Positions 21,348-49,805 of a stretch of DNA of 64,000 nucleotides are shown here, one piece after another. Position 1 is the stretch's first letter. Every line of letters begins with the position of its first letter. The notes under the pieces were generated by a model. That model was not told the DNA's origin, did not search any database, and saw only the letters and a list, made by a program, of their open reading frames with translations. Where the stretch lies: contig NC_052407.1 of assembly GCF_009389715.1 (NCBI RefSeq), positions 3,971,154 through 4,035,153 of the forward strand, written 5' to 3'. This DNA comes from Phoenix dactylifera (lineage: Eukaryota; Streptophyta; Magnoliopsida; Arecales; Arecaceae). Position numbers and translations under genes: made by a program.

Positions 21348-22758
21348 TACTACAGCAAAAATAGATTTTTCCTACTCTTAGCTGCCGACGCAAAAAAGAA
21401 GTATCGGTAATTTGGACACCGTGTCAAAATTTGCCGATGCTTTTTAGTAGTGTCGGAAGAAATTCAGATTAGACGATGCTTAAGAGCGTCGTCCGAATCC
21501 TATGATGCTTAAAAGTGTCGTCGAAAGCCCTTCTCGCATTTTTTAGTTAAAACGACATTTTAGAAAGCATCGTCGTAAGCCTTAGTGCGCTAACGTAACG
21601 CTTTAAAAGGCGTCGTCGGAAGCCTAATCATCCTCAATCTAATCTTCTCCCGAGACAACATTTTACAAAGCATTGCTGGAGGTCTAATCTCTCCAAGATG
21701 GACAACAATCGTAGAGTAAACCCCCCTCCCTCCTCCCCGATCCCAATTGCTTCTCTCTCTCTCTTTCGGAGAAGAATCCCTAACACCCAGCCGCCATCAT
21801 CCCAGCCCCCCTTCCTCCCCGATCCAACTCAGCTATCCCCCAAAACCCCCCACCGAGCTTCGAATCAAGAGCCATACCCTTGCCCTCTCCCCCTTCCTCC
21901 CTCATCCAACTTGGGTAGCCCTCTCCCCCCAAACCCCCCACCGAGCTTTGGATCAAGAATCATACCCTAGCCCTCTCCCCCTTCATGCCCTCCCTTTCTC
22001 TATGGGGAAAGGACGACCCTGCGCCGTCGAGAAGGGCATTCTAAGGCATAGCCACGACGCCTCCCCCTCCACCACCACACTCCCCCAGGCCCCCGTGTTC
22101 TACCCCACCGAGGAGGAGTTCAAGGACCCCTTGGAGTTCATCGACAAGATCTGTCCCCACGTCCAGCCCTTCGGCATCTACCGCATCTTTTGGATCTCGG
22201 AGATGACAATGATAGATAGCTTGATCGAGCTTGTGAACCAGATCCAGAGAGCGTGCACGGTGCTCGGCGACTACGACGGTGCCAACGGTGGCGCCGCCCT
22301 GCCAACCCTATGGGAGGCGCTCCCTTCTGTCGCCGTTATTGGAGAACAAGTCTCCCCTCCGTCCCCACAGAGGAAGGGAAGCAGGAGTATGCCGAATTCC
22401 TGCACTTGCAGAGGAGGAAATTCACTGACTTTGGTGTGCTTTTCTCTTCATCAAGAAATTTCTCTTTATGTTGTATCTTGTTTAATTATTATATTTATTA
22501 ATTTTTATTTGATTCATTGGCTAAGTATAGTGTTTCTTCTTTCACTTCTTTTTAGGTTTTAATTCAGCTGAGTTTTGAAGGAGCTATCATTTGATGGATT
22601 CGAAAAAGAAAGAAGATGAAGACCAAGATGAAGATGAAGGCCGAAAGATGCTTCCATTTCTACTGTAATTTATAATTAATTAGGCTTTTTAATTTTTTTT
22701 AAGAAATAATGTTAACAACGCTTATAAGCGTCGGAAAAAGCATATGTTATATGAAGTG
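21348..22758 (+). mobile_element. Pack-TYPE CACTA-like element carrying host gene fragments
   Basis: The left terminus reads TACTACAGCAAAAATAG, a close variant of CACTA ends. It is followed by many short subterminal repeats (for example gacgatgctta, gcgtcgtcgg) in both orientations. Near the right edge the same core appears (gcttataagcgtcgg at about 22720), and the end gaagtg at 22758 is a weak inverse match to the left terminus. No transposase is present. The interior carries fragments of two unrelated host genes. The 3-bp target duplication could not be confirmed, so the right boundary is tentative. Confidence 0.65.
22002..22562 (+). pseudogene. Chimeric captured ORF: JmjN demethylase start fused to DRP1 dynamin start
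   Basis: From ATG 22002, residues 1-60 match the N-terminus of plant JMJ18/JMJ703-type histone demethylases: [12 protein letters not shown] and then the JmjN core [17 protein letters not shown]. At 22203 the frame runs without a break into the N-terminus of a DRP1 dynamin ([18 protein letters not shown], then [17 protein letters not shown]). It stops short of the P-loop GTP-binding motif. A second DRP1 piece (EYAEFLHL and RRKFTDF, about 22367-22430) follows in another frame and ends at a former splice donor, so genomic DNA and not cDNA was captured. Neither enzyme could be functional. Whether the chimera is transcribed is unknown. Confidence 0.8.
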
Positions 22759-23296
22759 CAATTTTAATAGGAATGTATTTTATAAGGTTGAATAGTGATG
22801 CTTAAATCTTGTGTGGTTCGAGGCCCTTTGAAGATACCTTTTCTAGCCGCCGCCTCGAACAGAAAAGAAGTGAAAGAAGAAAAACTGTAACGTATCTGGT
22901 ACATTCCTTTTTAGTTCTAATACCTTCCCTATTACTCCCACGCTTGCTGTGAGTCACCAGATGATCATGCCTACAACATCATGCCATCCTGTTCTATATT
23001 AGTGTGCTGCAGCAGTAGCTATACACGCAAATTAGTCTGGACTTTTTTTTTCAGTAAAAGACTTGGTCAATATCTTTGAAAAGGTACCTTTTGTTTTCCT
23101 TTTCCGAATTAATTATTGTTTTATTAATCACATATATTTCTATTACGTCATATTCTTATAGTCAATTAAAATGTTATTGGTGGATTGCTACTTTTTATGA
23201 GCACATTGTGGTGCGTGGATTGGTTTTTTAAACATGAGATATTTCTTTTTCTTTCTTTCTTTCTTTTTTCCTTCTTGCATCTACCCATGCATGACA
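22759..23296. other. Unassigned sequence before the bZIP exon
   Basis: No clear element. The last 40 bases form a pyrimidine-rich tract ending in an AG acceptor for the exon that follows. Confidence 0.4.
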
Positions 23297-23496
23297 GGAA
23301 ACGGCTCCAAGGTGCAACAAAAAGCAGGTAGTGGATCAAGTGGAGGTCCAGCTCCTACCTTCATGTAGAACTTAGGCGTCCAAGGGAGCCCAACTACCAG
23401 TGGATCATCAGGAGAGCAGTCGGATGATGAGGAACTTGAAGGAGAAGTGGAAACAACAGAAAATATAGACCCTGCTGATGCAAAGCGTGTGAGGAG
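23297..23496 (+). pseudogene. Orphan exon of a group C bZIP transcription factor (CPRF2/bZIP25-like)
   Basis: The exon lies between a good AG acceptor and a GTAAAC donor. It encodes the acidic stretch before the basic region, [19 protein letters not shown] then [10 protein letters not shown], which is characteristic of CPRF2/AtbZIP10/25-type factors. The frame is otherwise clean but has one in-frame TAG (codon after FM, near 23367). The next exon, which should encode the bZIP basic region and zipper, was not found downstream. It is therefore a broken gene fragment, possibly captured by the neighbouring CACTA-like element. Confidence 0.75.
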
Positions 23497-25489
23497 GTAA
23501 ACATGAATATGTATTTATCCAGTTAGTATCCTTATCTTGTTGCTTCTGAACTTTGTAGCTCGGAGCCACCCGTTAATAGTAATGGAAATCTGTGCAAAAT
23601 TTCCTTCTGTGATATGAGTTACTGTCCCTTGATCACTTATAGTACTCCAAATATCCGACTGTATTTTCCAACTGAAATGGAAAATTACTACCGAAATTGA
23701 ATTGTACATTCAGAATAGACCTAAAAAGATATGATCCCAGGCCTTTTGCCAACCTAGATAGTACAGATATTTCAATGTGCATGATCTGATACATATCAGC
23801 TACCGAAACTTGTTAGATATACCTAGGATATTTGTCAGTGTTTATTTTTAAGTATCCTATTTTTTTTTCATCATTATTTCTTTTAAAACCCTATCTAGAT
23901 ATATCATGGTCCTTCGGGGAGGGTTGCTTATTTTCTTTGATGAATGTTGAACTTGGGCAAGGGGGTGGGCAGCAGGCATACAATATTTCCTTCTTTAATG
24001 GTTTGCCGTCCATGCATGCATGCATGCATGTGCTCATTCTTTTTTTCCCATATTCCAGCCATGCAATACTCTATATTTTGAAGATTTACCATGAAGGCTT
24101 TTAGTAGTCCTTTATCCACGTCCATGCTTCATAATTGTCAACCATCACTTGCTATTTTAGGCTGTTATATTATACAAATAGTGATATTGCGTTTATTATT
24201 CGGTAAAATCACCAAAAATAATTTCATTATTTTTTTCTCTTCTTTGAGTTTAATCTTTGTTTGTTGAAAATGGCAGCTAAACAATCAGGGCAACATAATG
24301 CTTTAAAACCATAGATTTATAAAGCTCCCGCATAGCATAGGGCCTTATGCGTTTTTCAGATCTCAGAGTAAACAATTCTTGGAGAATTTACCTCGACTAG
24401 TCTTACTGAACTCTAGGGAATGATCTTTACGGGTTTTGAATTGATAATGGGAGCTGAACAACAATTTGTGAAATTTGGCGACATTTGTTTCTGAGAGCAG
24501 TTCTTGCCACTGTTAATTATTGTTGGTTAACAAAATGTCTTTGCTACTGCTTAAGAAATAGAAAAAGAGAAGAATGTGCATGAAAGCTTGTCTAATTCAC
24601 TAAATGTATAAATCGGTTGTACAGACCACTTGCGTTTTCTTGTTACTGAGAAAACTAAAACAACTTACAGTTTTTCTATCAAATGCAGGAGGCAAATTGC
24701 AAAGCAGGTAGACAAACTCGTAGTTTTTCTATCATGCATCGAGTGTTTCGTGGAGCCAAATAGCTGAATAGAGGCCTTAGACAAGTTAACAAAGTAAATG
24801 GAAGCACCTTCCATGCCTGTCACTTGGTACCACTGTCCCTAAGTGGCCACCACTTATAGCTTTAAAAGATTGGACATGACAACACTTATCACATAACACC
24901 ATTAATTGTTTCTAAATTCACAAATATATGAACATATCAACATATGTTGGCTACAATTCTATGCTAATTAGCTGATGGTTGTTGTCAAAAACTTGCATTT
25001 TATGCTACTAGTATAGTACCTGGGGCATTAATATTAAAATTATAGTACTGAAAATAGAAATATCGAACATATAGTTATTGCATTCCATGAGGTTAGTTTC
25101 TCCACCTGAGTGTTTGATCAGCATTTTGAGGGTAAATAATTAATGGAAAAGAAAAATAGTATATAAGCTAGAAAAGATGAAGAGATCAAAAATTCTTACT
25201 GCTTATGAAACCATCAGCCAACATGAAGATAAAGATCTTAGGTTTTTAATTTTCATAATTAATTTGGATGAATCAGAAGTTTTCATTTCATGTTAGGAAT
25301 ACTCTAATGTCCCTTGGATTTGATGAAAGGTTATAGTCATTATCCAAAATAACCTTAACATATGGAGAATCTAGGAGAGATGTGAAGTATTTATATTAAA
25401 GGATGAACTTGTAAATGAATGTGTTTTTAAATAAATATTTAAATCAAATTCTTAATATAATCTTAGGGATATTTTTAATATATACATTT
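23497..25489. other. Unassigned intergenic sequence after the bZIP exon
   Basis: Probably includes former bZIP intron. It holds a short (ATGC)n run near 24012-24030. No further exon or element is supported. Confidence 0.4.
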
Positions 25490-25650
25490 ATAAATATCTA
25501 AAATTATGTGAATACCCTCGCAAATTTACTATTTACATATATACCCTTATAAATTATTCTTTTGCATGTATATCTTCACAAAATATCAAATTATGTGTAT
25601 ACCCACACCAATTTAGTACCTATATATGTATCTGCAACATTATCATCGAT
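25490..25650. repeat. Dispersed AT-rich 'ataccctt' repeat
   Basis: Strings such as 'gtgaataccctcgcaaat' and 'tatacccttataaa' resemble the repeats at about 3190-3300 and 63225-63300. Confidence 0.35.
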
Positions 25651-25689
25651 AGAGGTAGCGCACAAATATGCGTAAATTCTTAAGAAGTC

Positions 25690-28600
25690 ATTGATAAGCC
25701 CAATCTAAAAATAGAGAAGCATCTCCAACCTTTTTCCTCTTTGTCCTCTCTTTCTTCCAAGGCCATAAACCACCGCCGTCAATGGAGAAATTCATCAAAA
25801 ATTGGCCAAATTCCACCTCTCCTGTTTTTACCAGTCCTACCCCTTTTCCAACTATCGCCGTCACCAGCGTTAGTCCCCGGGGCTTTCGGCCGTTACCCCT
25901 GACCAGTTGCTGGAGTTCCAGCTACCGGCAAGCCGACAGGTGCTTGGTATTAATTGGGTCATAGACTCCCTAGTTCGACTCTATTTTGGGTTGAATTCGG
26001 CTGGCCACCGACTACCGTTGACTGCTCTATGTTGGCCGTTGCCGGCTGCCCTCTGCTGTCCGCTACCATCGCCTTGCTAGACCACACGATCACAGCCACT
26101 AGTCGTCCTCTTTCTCTTCTATTTTGCCGAGGAAGAAAGAGAAAAAGGAAAAGAAAAGAAGAAGAAGAAAGAAGCAAAGAAGTAGAAGAGGAGAGAGAGA
26201 ACCATCCCTCTCTTTCTCTCTTATTTTCTCCCTTCTCTCTACTTGCTCTCTCCTCCCTCTGCTCTCTCTAGAAGATCTAAGGAACCCAGCATTGGGTCTT
26301 GTTGACCTGATCTACGAATCCAAGATGACCCTTGTAAAGGGCCTTTGTTCCGCCCTGGTGCTTGGGCTGCTAACTGAACCGATCACCCAATCCTGTTGAA
26401 TGTCCCTGAAATCCCCATTGATGAACCATGTTGATTAACCTTGGCCCTGATCAAGTTCGTGCCTTATGATTTATTGATCGAACTACTTAGGCCTGACCCA
26501 CTCGGAACTGCCGAACTCTGTCATCCGACCAACCGTCTTCTTTCTTATTTATTTTAATTCGACTAGAAATTATTCTCGCTTTTAATATTTTTAATAGGGT
26601 TAACTAAATCGTCTAGTAAAGTTTGACGTCCTAAGATGAAAGAGGTAAGTAAATCTTATACTCCTTACTAGTTTTCGAACTTGTCAATAGATCTTGCACT
26701 CCTTATGCTAATGTCTTCTGTGCATAAAATCTGCTTGTGGAAATATCATGCTTTTCTTAAAATTATGGATCAACATATGTGTTATGAAAATCGTACCTTA
26801 TTATGAATGTTTTAATAAAAATAGCTTTGTTATGAAATATGAATCGAATCATGCCATTTTGTATTTTTTATCTATTTATTTATATATTTTAAAAAAAAGA
26901 TATAAGCTTTCTAAAGGCTCTCAAATGGCTAGGTATGATCCATTCAATTGAAAAAGTCGACACTCTAGAGTTAGCATCCATACGAACATTGGCCCTACCA
27001 ACGAGTATAAAGTTAGCATACGAACATGAATCTATGTCAATTACGAGCACGGGCTCTATCTGAAAGTGAATCCTAGGTTCTTCGGTGTTTAGCATGCTGA
27101 ATTTTTTTTTTTTTTTTTTGAAAACCATGGCTGAACCTGATCGGGTTGCCTACGTACCCCTTCATAAGGGGGATCAAGCCATACGTAGTTCTTTTTAAGT
27201 TTTAAAACGCAGCGGAAAAACCGAATCAAACAATTTAATTCATGCATGCTTACAAGATCAAATCTAGAAATCAGCACCTTAAGAACATATAGGATTATGC
27301 CGGAATCGTTTAAACAATTATGCTAAAACTTTTATGCATGATTAACTATCAGATCTGAAACTTAAGAACTCTATTCCAATTAATCTCCGAATATCCATCG
27401 AATGGATTCTGGAGATATCTCCGTGAGGAGCCCCAAAAGAGGGTAAAACCTCGGGGAATTGGACCTAGACCTTGACACCATAATAAATGATTAATGCTAG
27501 ATTAATACCTTTTATGATGGATGAAAGTTGTGAATCTGATTCTTGACTTCGCAGCCACGCACACGAATGGCCTCTACGAGAAGTACACGCGAAGTCCTGA
27601 AGGATCTTCTTCCGCAACAGTGCTAGCAGCTGCAGAACACTTGAAAGCTGAAATCTGCCCGCCGGGATTCAATCAACTCTTGATCAATCGTCTTGAAGCA
27701 GATAGAGATGAGGTTTGTAAGAAAAGTAGACGACTCAGATCTGATCTTGAATCTTCTAGATATTCACCCTGAAAACCCTATCTAAAATGGAGAAGAAGAG
27801 GAGGAGGAGGCGGGTGAGGAAGAAGGCTGCAATGGATGTGTTTTTGGTGCCCATGTTTGACCCCTTTTAATGGCCTCCGAATTTTCATTCAAAATTCGAA
27901 ATTTATTTTCAGAAAACCTCTTTTAGTTGGCACATGCAAAGAAATAGGAACAACCCAAATCAGATCTCAACCAAATCTGATTTAAATTCAAATTTTAAAT
28001 ACATGTGCAAGAGGGAAGGAATTTGAAATCCATGCGGCAAGGTAAAACACTTCATAATTTCGAAATCACCTCTTGAAATTCGAATTTAATCCATTCAAAA
28101 ACTCAGACGCCACCTTGGCTGATGGTTTGAGTGATTAAAATCATTTAACACATTGCTTAATGTTTGAATTTAAATTCAAATAACAAACAATGTCGCCATA
28201 TGTCAAGCAATGGGTCCATGTGCCATGCAATAATTTTGGTTTATTTAAAAATCATGAAATCCAATTCCATGTCACCAATAATTGCCACATCATCTGAGCC
28301 TAATCCCCTTGGGTTGCACCTAATCAAATTTGGTCAAACCCGAATTAAAACAAAGCAATTTGGTTGAACCCAATCTAATCAGGTCAGACCTTGATTGAGC
28401 TCAAATTGAATCCAATTCAATTTTGGCTCATGCAAACTCAATCAAATTGAATTATTACTTTGTGTTGGACCTAATTCAATTAGGTCAATCTCCAATTAAG
28501 AACAAATTAATTTAAAATTAATTTGATCAGCTTAAGTCCTTTTTGGTTCTGACCTAATCCAATCAGGTCAAAACCCTGATTGAGCCCAAACTTGAATCCA

Positions 28601-30360
28601 ATTCAATTTGGCTCATCCTTAGCACAATTACTCAATCAAATTGAGTTTATTAGTAATTTAATTACTAATTAATCCTTCAATAATTACTTTAATTATTTTA
28701 TAAGATAATTTGCCAATCAAATTGACCAAATTACCCCTGAATGATTCTTAATCATTCATCAGCTTTCTTGATCAATCAGGAATCTTCTATGCGTGTGACC
28801 TCATAGGTTCGAACCTAAGCCGGTAGTATAGGAACAATTTTCTACACTAATCGATGTGACCATCTAGCAATGGTACCCGACGTCCGGATAGGTCGAATAT
28901 ATGCGAAGCAAATATTCTGGAACTCTGAACTATGGTTACTGTATAATTCAATCCCTTTGACTCCTAATGCCAGGATGACTTAGAGCTCACTGTCAACCCT
29001 ATAATTAGTACATCCATTATGTGATTAACTTTAGATATCCCGTGACTCCTCACTGGGATTATCCTGGCCAAGGTTTTGCTAAATTAATCACAAGACATTA
29101 TCTCCTATTTTCAGGAGGGGTCAATTCCATCTTGACTCACAACTGACTACGCAAGTACTTGACTGCACCCGGTGACCTTCCGTCACTGAATTAGAAATTC
29201 AGGTAGTCCGGTACCAAAGTACAGTGAGTTGCTTGCTAGTCACAGGTTGCGGTCTCAGGTCAGAGGGCCAAACTTATACCCATATCCACTCGGAACATCT
29301 CTCGACAGTAGAGCGTTCCGGAATTGGTCACGTTTAGTGAAATGTACTTCTACACTTCACTTGTGTGGCATACCAGTGTCTCCACACTCCTTGGTTAAGA
29401 GGACAACCAACGTATATGTCACACAACGACCTAATCTCGATAATGTTGTCGTCCTAGTAACAACATATCATTTCGTCGCAAACAAGTTTAAGGACTCAAA
29501 GATAAATCCTCCTTTATCATAACATAAGTCCTAAGGACTTCATCATATAAGAGTTCATTTGAAGATGAAATGATGAATAATGCCAAATAACACTTTATTA
29601 ATTTGTCAATTCATTTACAAAATTCAATCATCAATATGCTGACGATTGACATTTAGGATACAAATTCCAACACTATCATGGATATAAAGTGATCGTAGCA
29701 CGAATATCTATGAATAATATTTTGAACTATAATATGACTAAATGGCAGAAGAATGATTTATGTATTTGTAAAATAAATTTGGAACTGTGAAATATGGATG
29801 ATTTTGTTCATGCATGATTTGCTTAATGATTTATTTTATTATATTGTATTATGAAATATTTATTTAGAATATCTATTATTTTTTTTAAATGATGCATTGA
29901 TATAAAAAATTTATGCTTGATCCGGTAAGATAGTGAAAGGTTTACTTATTGAGTTGTTGCTCATATACCTTTACTTTTATTTTTCTCTCACCAGGCGAAT
30001 AGGGTCGATAGGAACGAAGGATGGTTCGGGTTTAGAGTTCGTGCTAGTAAGCTTGGCGATCTATATAGCAGAATAGAATTTTAATTCTTCAGTTAATTAC
30101 GAAATTGCAGTTAGTGATTTTTTGAATAGTAAAGATTATGGGTTTGGTTTTTATGTTTGAATTTAGACGCTTTGAACCAATTTGGTTTTATTTAATAGAT
30201 AATGAAATTGGATTCCTATTGATTATATTATTTTTGAGATGGATTTGAAAACTAAATATAATGTTGCTTCGTGTTATCTTGGGTTGTACCCCTCGGTATG
30301 GCCATGTCATGCTTTGGATCTGAGGCATGACAAATTATGTTCTGGATCTGGGGCGTGACA
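25690..30360 (+). mobile_element. Second Gypsy-type LTR-like sequence, split by a nested LTR
   Basis: It follows the same plan as 15810-18595: a CT-rich leader-like zone (26180-26270), a GTAAGTAAATC string near 26645, a transition near 29930-30000 and an end at GGGGCGTGACA (30350-30360). A Copia-type LTR at 27119-29672 interrupts it. No protein-coding domain was found. Family and left boundary are inferred. Confidence 0.4.
27119..29672 (-). mobile_element. Copia-type solo LTR, nested
   Basis: On the minus strand it starts TGTTGGAATTTGTATCC and ends GGTTTTCA, giving the TG...CA ends of an LTR about 2.55 kb long. The style of the first 400 bases and of the terminal 'tacgtatggcttgatcccc' zone resembles Angela-type Copia LTRs as I know them. 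An 18-base T run adjoins the left edge and no 5-bp target duplication is evident. Internal open frames (29229-29522 and others) are not genes. Confidence 0.5.
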
Positions 30361-30856
30361 ATTCTATTTGATCATGTGCCTCAGAAGGGAAGGAACTCCA
30401 ATGGGCGTAAGTATTTCAAACTTCTGGGTGCAGTATTTATTATTGTAGATGTGGTGTCTGCTATATCCCATCATCCTCTTAATCAACATTGTTTACACCA
30501 TATCTTGATACCTGGTGATCATCGTACACATGCGATTGTATAATAGAATCTGAAAAAGTGATTCCAAGTCTTGAATGAGGATCTAAAACTTTTGTAACAT
30601 ATGGTCGCCCAAAGGATTGGTGAAAGAAAAGGATGCTTGATAGGCCAAAGCAAACAAATATGGTGTAGGGGCAGCCAACCAACTCAGTTTAAAGATGCCT
30701 TTATAATGAGATCATACTATAGGCCATTTAAAGAAAGAAAACCATGGTGAATTATTGTAGTGCAAGCTCAATGAAAACATTCCAACAAGATTGAGGTTGG
30801 TCAAGTATGATAATCAATTTGACAGACGATACAGGTTATGATCGTTATGATAAATG
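30361..30856. other. Unassigned intergenic sequence
   Basis: No recognisable gene or repeat between the LTR-like end and the hAT-like element. Confidence 0.4.
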
Positions 30857-32434
30857 TAGGGGTGCAAATAGGTCGCGTTAGACCGAGCCATGAGTAACCT
30901 CGACCTGACATGGTTTTTTTGTTAATGTTAGACTCAAACCTAACCTAATAAAATATTAGGTCAGGTTAGGTCAGATCCATGACCATAATTTTTGATCCAA
31001 CACGTGTTATTTGGATCGAATTGAGTCCATATATAACAACTAAAAAAATTCAGGTCTGGTCCGGGTCACGCATAGAGTTCTAAAGTGAAAGAGTTAAATG
31101 TATATCTATACAGAAGAAAATCTTGGCTTCATCATAAGATATGAATATCTCTTTAGACTGGATAAGTGTGTTAGGAACTAATTGCCTCTATTTCTGATTG
31201 TAAGTGATAAATTTGAGATTATAGGTAATAGGATCTTTCTACTAGATGGATGCATATTGTTTCCTTATGCTATAGGATTTAGAGTAAAGTTTTCTTATTT
31301 CTCTTTTGAAAAATTTGATGCAATTTAACCTTATACACGTCTCTTCCTGTACATGGCATACATAAAACTTAAGTGTCGATGGGCCTATAAACATGCCAAC
31401 AAAAGCTTTTCTATACACCTAAGAAAATGCTATAAGGAATAGGTGGGAATCCTATTGGGAGCCCCACCCATATATAAATCTACCAGGAAGTCCTCCATAA
31501 TATAATTGTTCGGAATGAAATTTTAGGGATAACATCACTCCAAAACTTGAATTTTGAACCCTTGTTCATAATGAGAAGGGTATGACCTCTAAAGTAACAT
31601 TAAGGTCATATTATGCCTGACCATTAAACTATCTTCAAATTTAAGACTAGCATTTGGTAGACCTTGCCTCTAAAGTAACATTAAGGTCACATTATGCCTG
31701 GCCATTAAACTATCTTCAAATTCAAGACTAGTATTTGGCAAACCTTGCCTGAATCTGAAACATCATTCATTTGTTGCTCTCTTGGATAAACAGAGCGAGT
31801 GCACCAACCAAAACAGGAGGTTCATATATCAACTATATGTGCTGCTTCTCACGTGCATACAGCCACCATCTCAAACAACACTCATACATACAGTACAAGC
31901 AAGCTTTTAAAATTTAAACCTCCACCAACCACCTCAACATCAAACAAGAGGTTCATGCATCAACGCTTGATTTTAGGCTATGGAGATCAAGAGCGAGGGA
32001 GGGGACTGTCGTGAGATCAAGAGCGAGGGATGGCAGGATCACTTGAATGCCGTGGATTGTGGAGGAAGAGGGTCAAGGGTTTCAAACGAAGGGAGATTGA
32101 ACAGGAATTTGAGAGTTGGGACTAATCGAGAGAGTAGAGTAGAGACTGGCTTAATGCCTTAACACCCCCCACCTCGAGTTAACAAGTAAACTGAGTTTGG
32201 ATTAGGTCGGGTAATAGGTCAGCGATCCAAATTAGACCTAGATAACAATTGAGTTTGGTTAGGTTAAGTTAGGTCGAGTCGAAACTCAATAAATCCAGAT
32301 CCAACAAGGAATATGGAACATGTCCTATTTGAAACCCGACCCAACCCTATGAATTCTTAAATCGAATCTAGATTAGATCTAAGTAGGTCGGTTTGGGTCG
32401 GGTCACAAGTCAACCTGATCCATTTGTAGCCTTA
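30857..32434. mobile_element. hAT-like non-autonomous element
   Basis: The left end reads taggggtgcaaat and the complement of the right end reads taaggctacaaat. Both are followed by GGTC/CGGGT-rich subterminal DNA. The 8-bp flanks gataaatg (30849-30856) and aataaacg (32435-32442) match at 6 of 8 positions. It shares its left terminus with the hAT remnant starting at 56646. No transposase was found inside. Confidence 0.5.
31586..31747. repeat. Two tandem 81-bp units
   Basis: Units 31586-31666 and 31667-31747 are nearly identical and lie inside the hAT-like element. Confidence 0.9.
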
Positions 32435-32639
32435 AATAAACGCAAGTAGCGAAGAGCAACTAGCAACAATTTTCGAAACTGCCATAATTAGAGATGAGAC
32501 GTGGGTTGTAGCTGTTGAGAGTGAATGGTTATCATACCATTTGATAATCGTCTAGTAGAAATAAGTGGATGGAATTAGAAAAGAGAATTTTTGGCCTATT
32601 AATGAAATCAATTTATCTTCATATTAAAATTATCTTTAT

Positions 32640-33070
32640 CAATGTTTTAAAGCTTGCAGAACGAGGATGTCCCGGTACATGGAATGGGACACGCCATTGT
32701 CCCACCTCATTCTAGTGGCATCCTAGTCAAGGGCCTCGTAAGTACTCTCCATCTCTCTCTCCTTCTTCTTTCCTTTTCTTTTTTGTTTTTGTTTTTTCGT
32801 TCTTGTTCTTCTTTCTTTCTTTTCTTCCTCCTTTCCTCTTTTTTTTTCCCCTTACCTTTCTTTATTTCTTTTGTCTTTTTCTTCTTTTTTTTTTTTATCA
32901 CTTCATCCACTTCTTTCTTTTCTTCCTTTCTTTTTCTTTTTCTTTTCGCCTTTCTTCATCCAAATCAAGAAGGCCAGATGCCATATGTCCGGATTAACCC
33001 CACCACTTATGTTGCACCATCTCATGACCAGGAGTTATCAAATTTGGATTCCATATTTAGGTAGCCCTTT
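32640..33070. other. CT-rich low-complexity tract upstream of gene 2
   Basis: A long pyrimidine run (about 32745-32955) gives open frames on both strands with biased Phe/Ser/Leu or Lys/Glu composition. I see no domain. It ends roughly 340 bases before the gene 2 start and could lie in or near the promoter. Confidence 0.5.
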
Positions 33071-33409
33071 ATGTTATGATTATTAGGAGGGAAAGATAAA
33101 AGACATAGGTTTTAATTTAATTACTAAAAATCTAATTTGGTGGTATTATCTGGTTATCTATTTAGAACTCTTCATTCTTGAATCTGGGCAAGGTTTTGTA
33201 TTTAGAGGAAAATTTTAAATCACCGTAGCAATGTTTTTAGGTAACATTAGAGAGCGTATTATGGATTCATGCGCGATGGCTACACGTAAAAAGCATAAGT
33301 GCATAACCCTGTCAGAGCCCAGAGAACAAAGCGCCAGAAGGCAGAAATCCCATTTGCACGGAGCAACGTTTGAACTTTTAAGCCGTTTCTGGTCTGAAAA
33401 TCGGAGACA

Positions 33410-49805
<16,396 letters not shown>

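Noticed and set aside
21747-22562. 271-aa open frame as an intact novel gene
   Set aside because: It lacks most of both parent proteins (no JmjC domain, no P-loop). It shows a frame change between the DRP1 pieces and sits inside a CACTA-like element.
24687-24712. Possible second exon of the bZIP fragment
   Set aside because: The 19-base stretch between AG and GT does not encode the expected basic region, so I do not call it an exon.
32654-33064. 136-aa Phe/Ser-rich membrane-like protein upstream of gene 2
   Set aside because: It comes from a pyrimidine tract, and the complement is open as well. No conserved domain.
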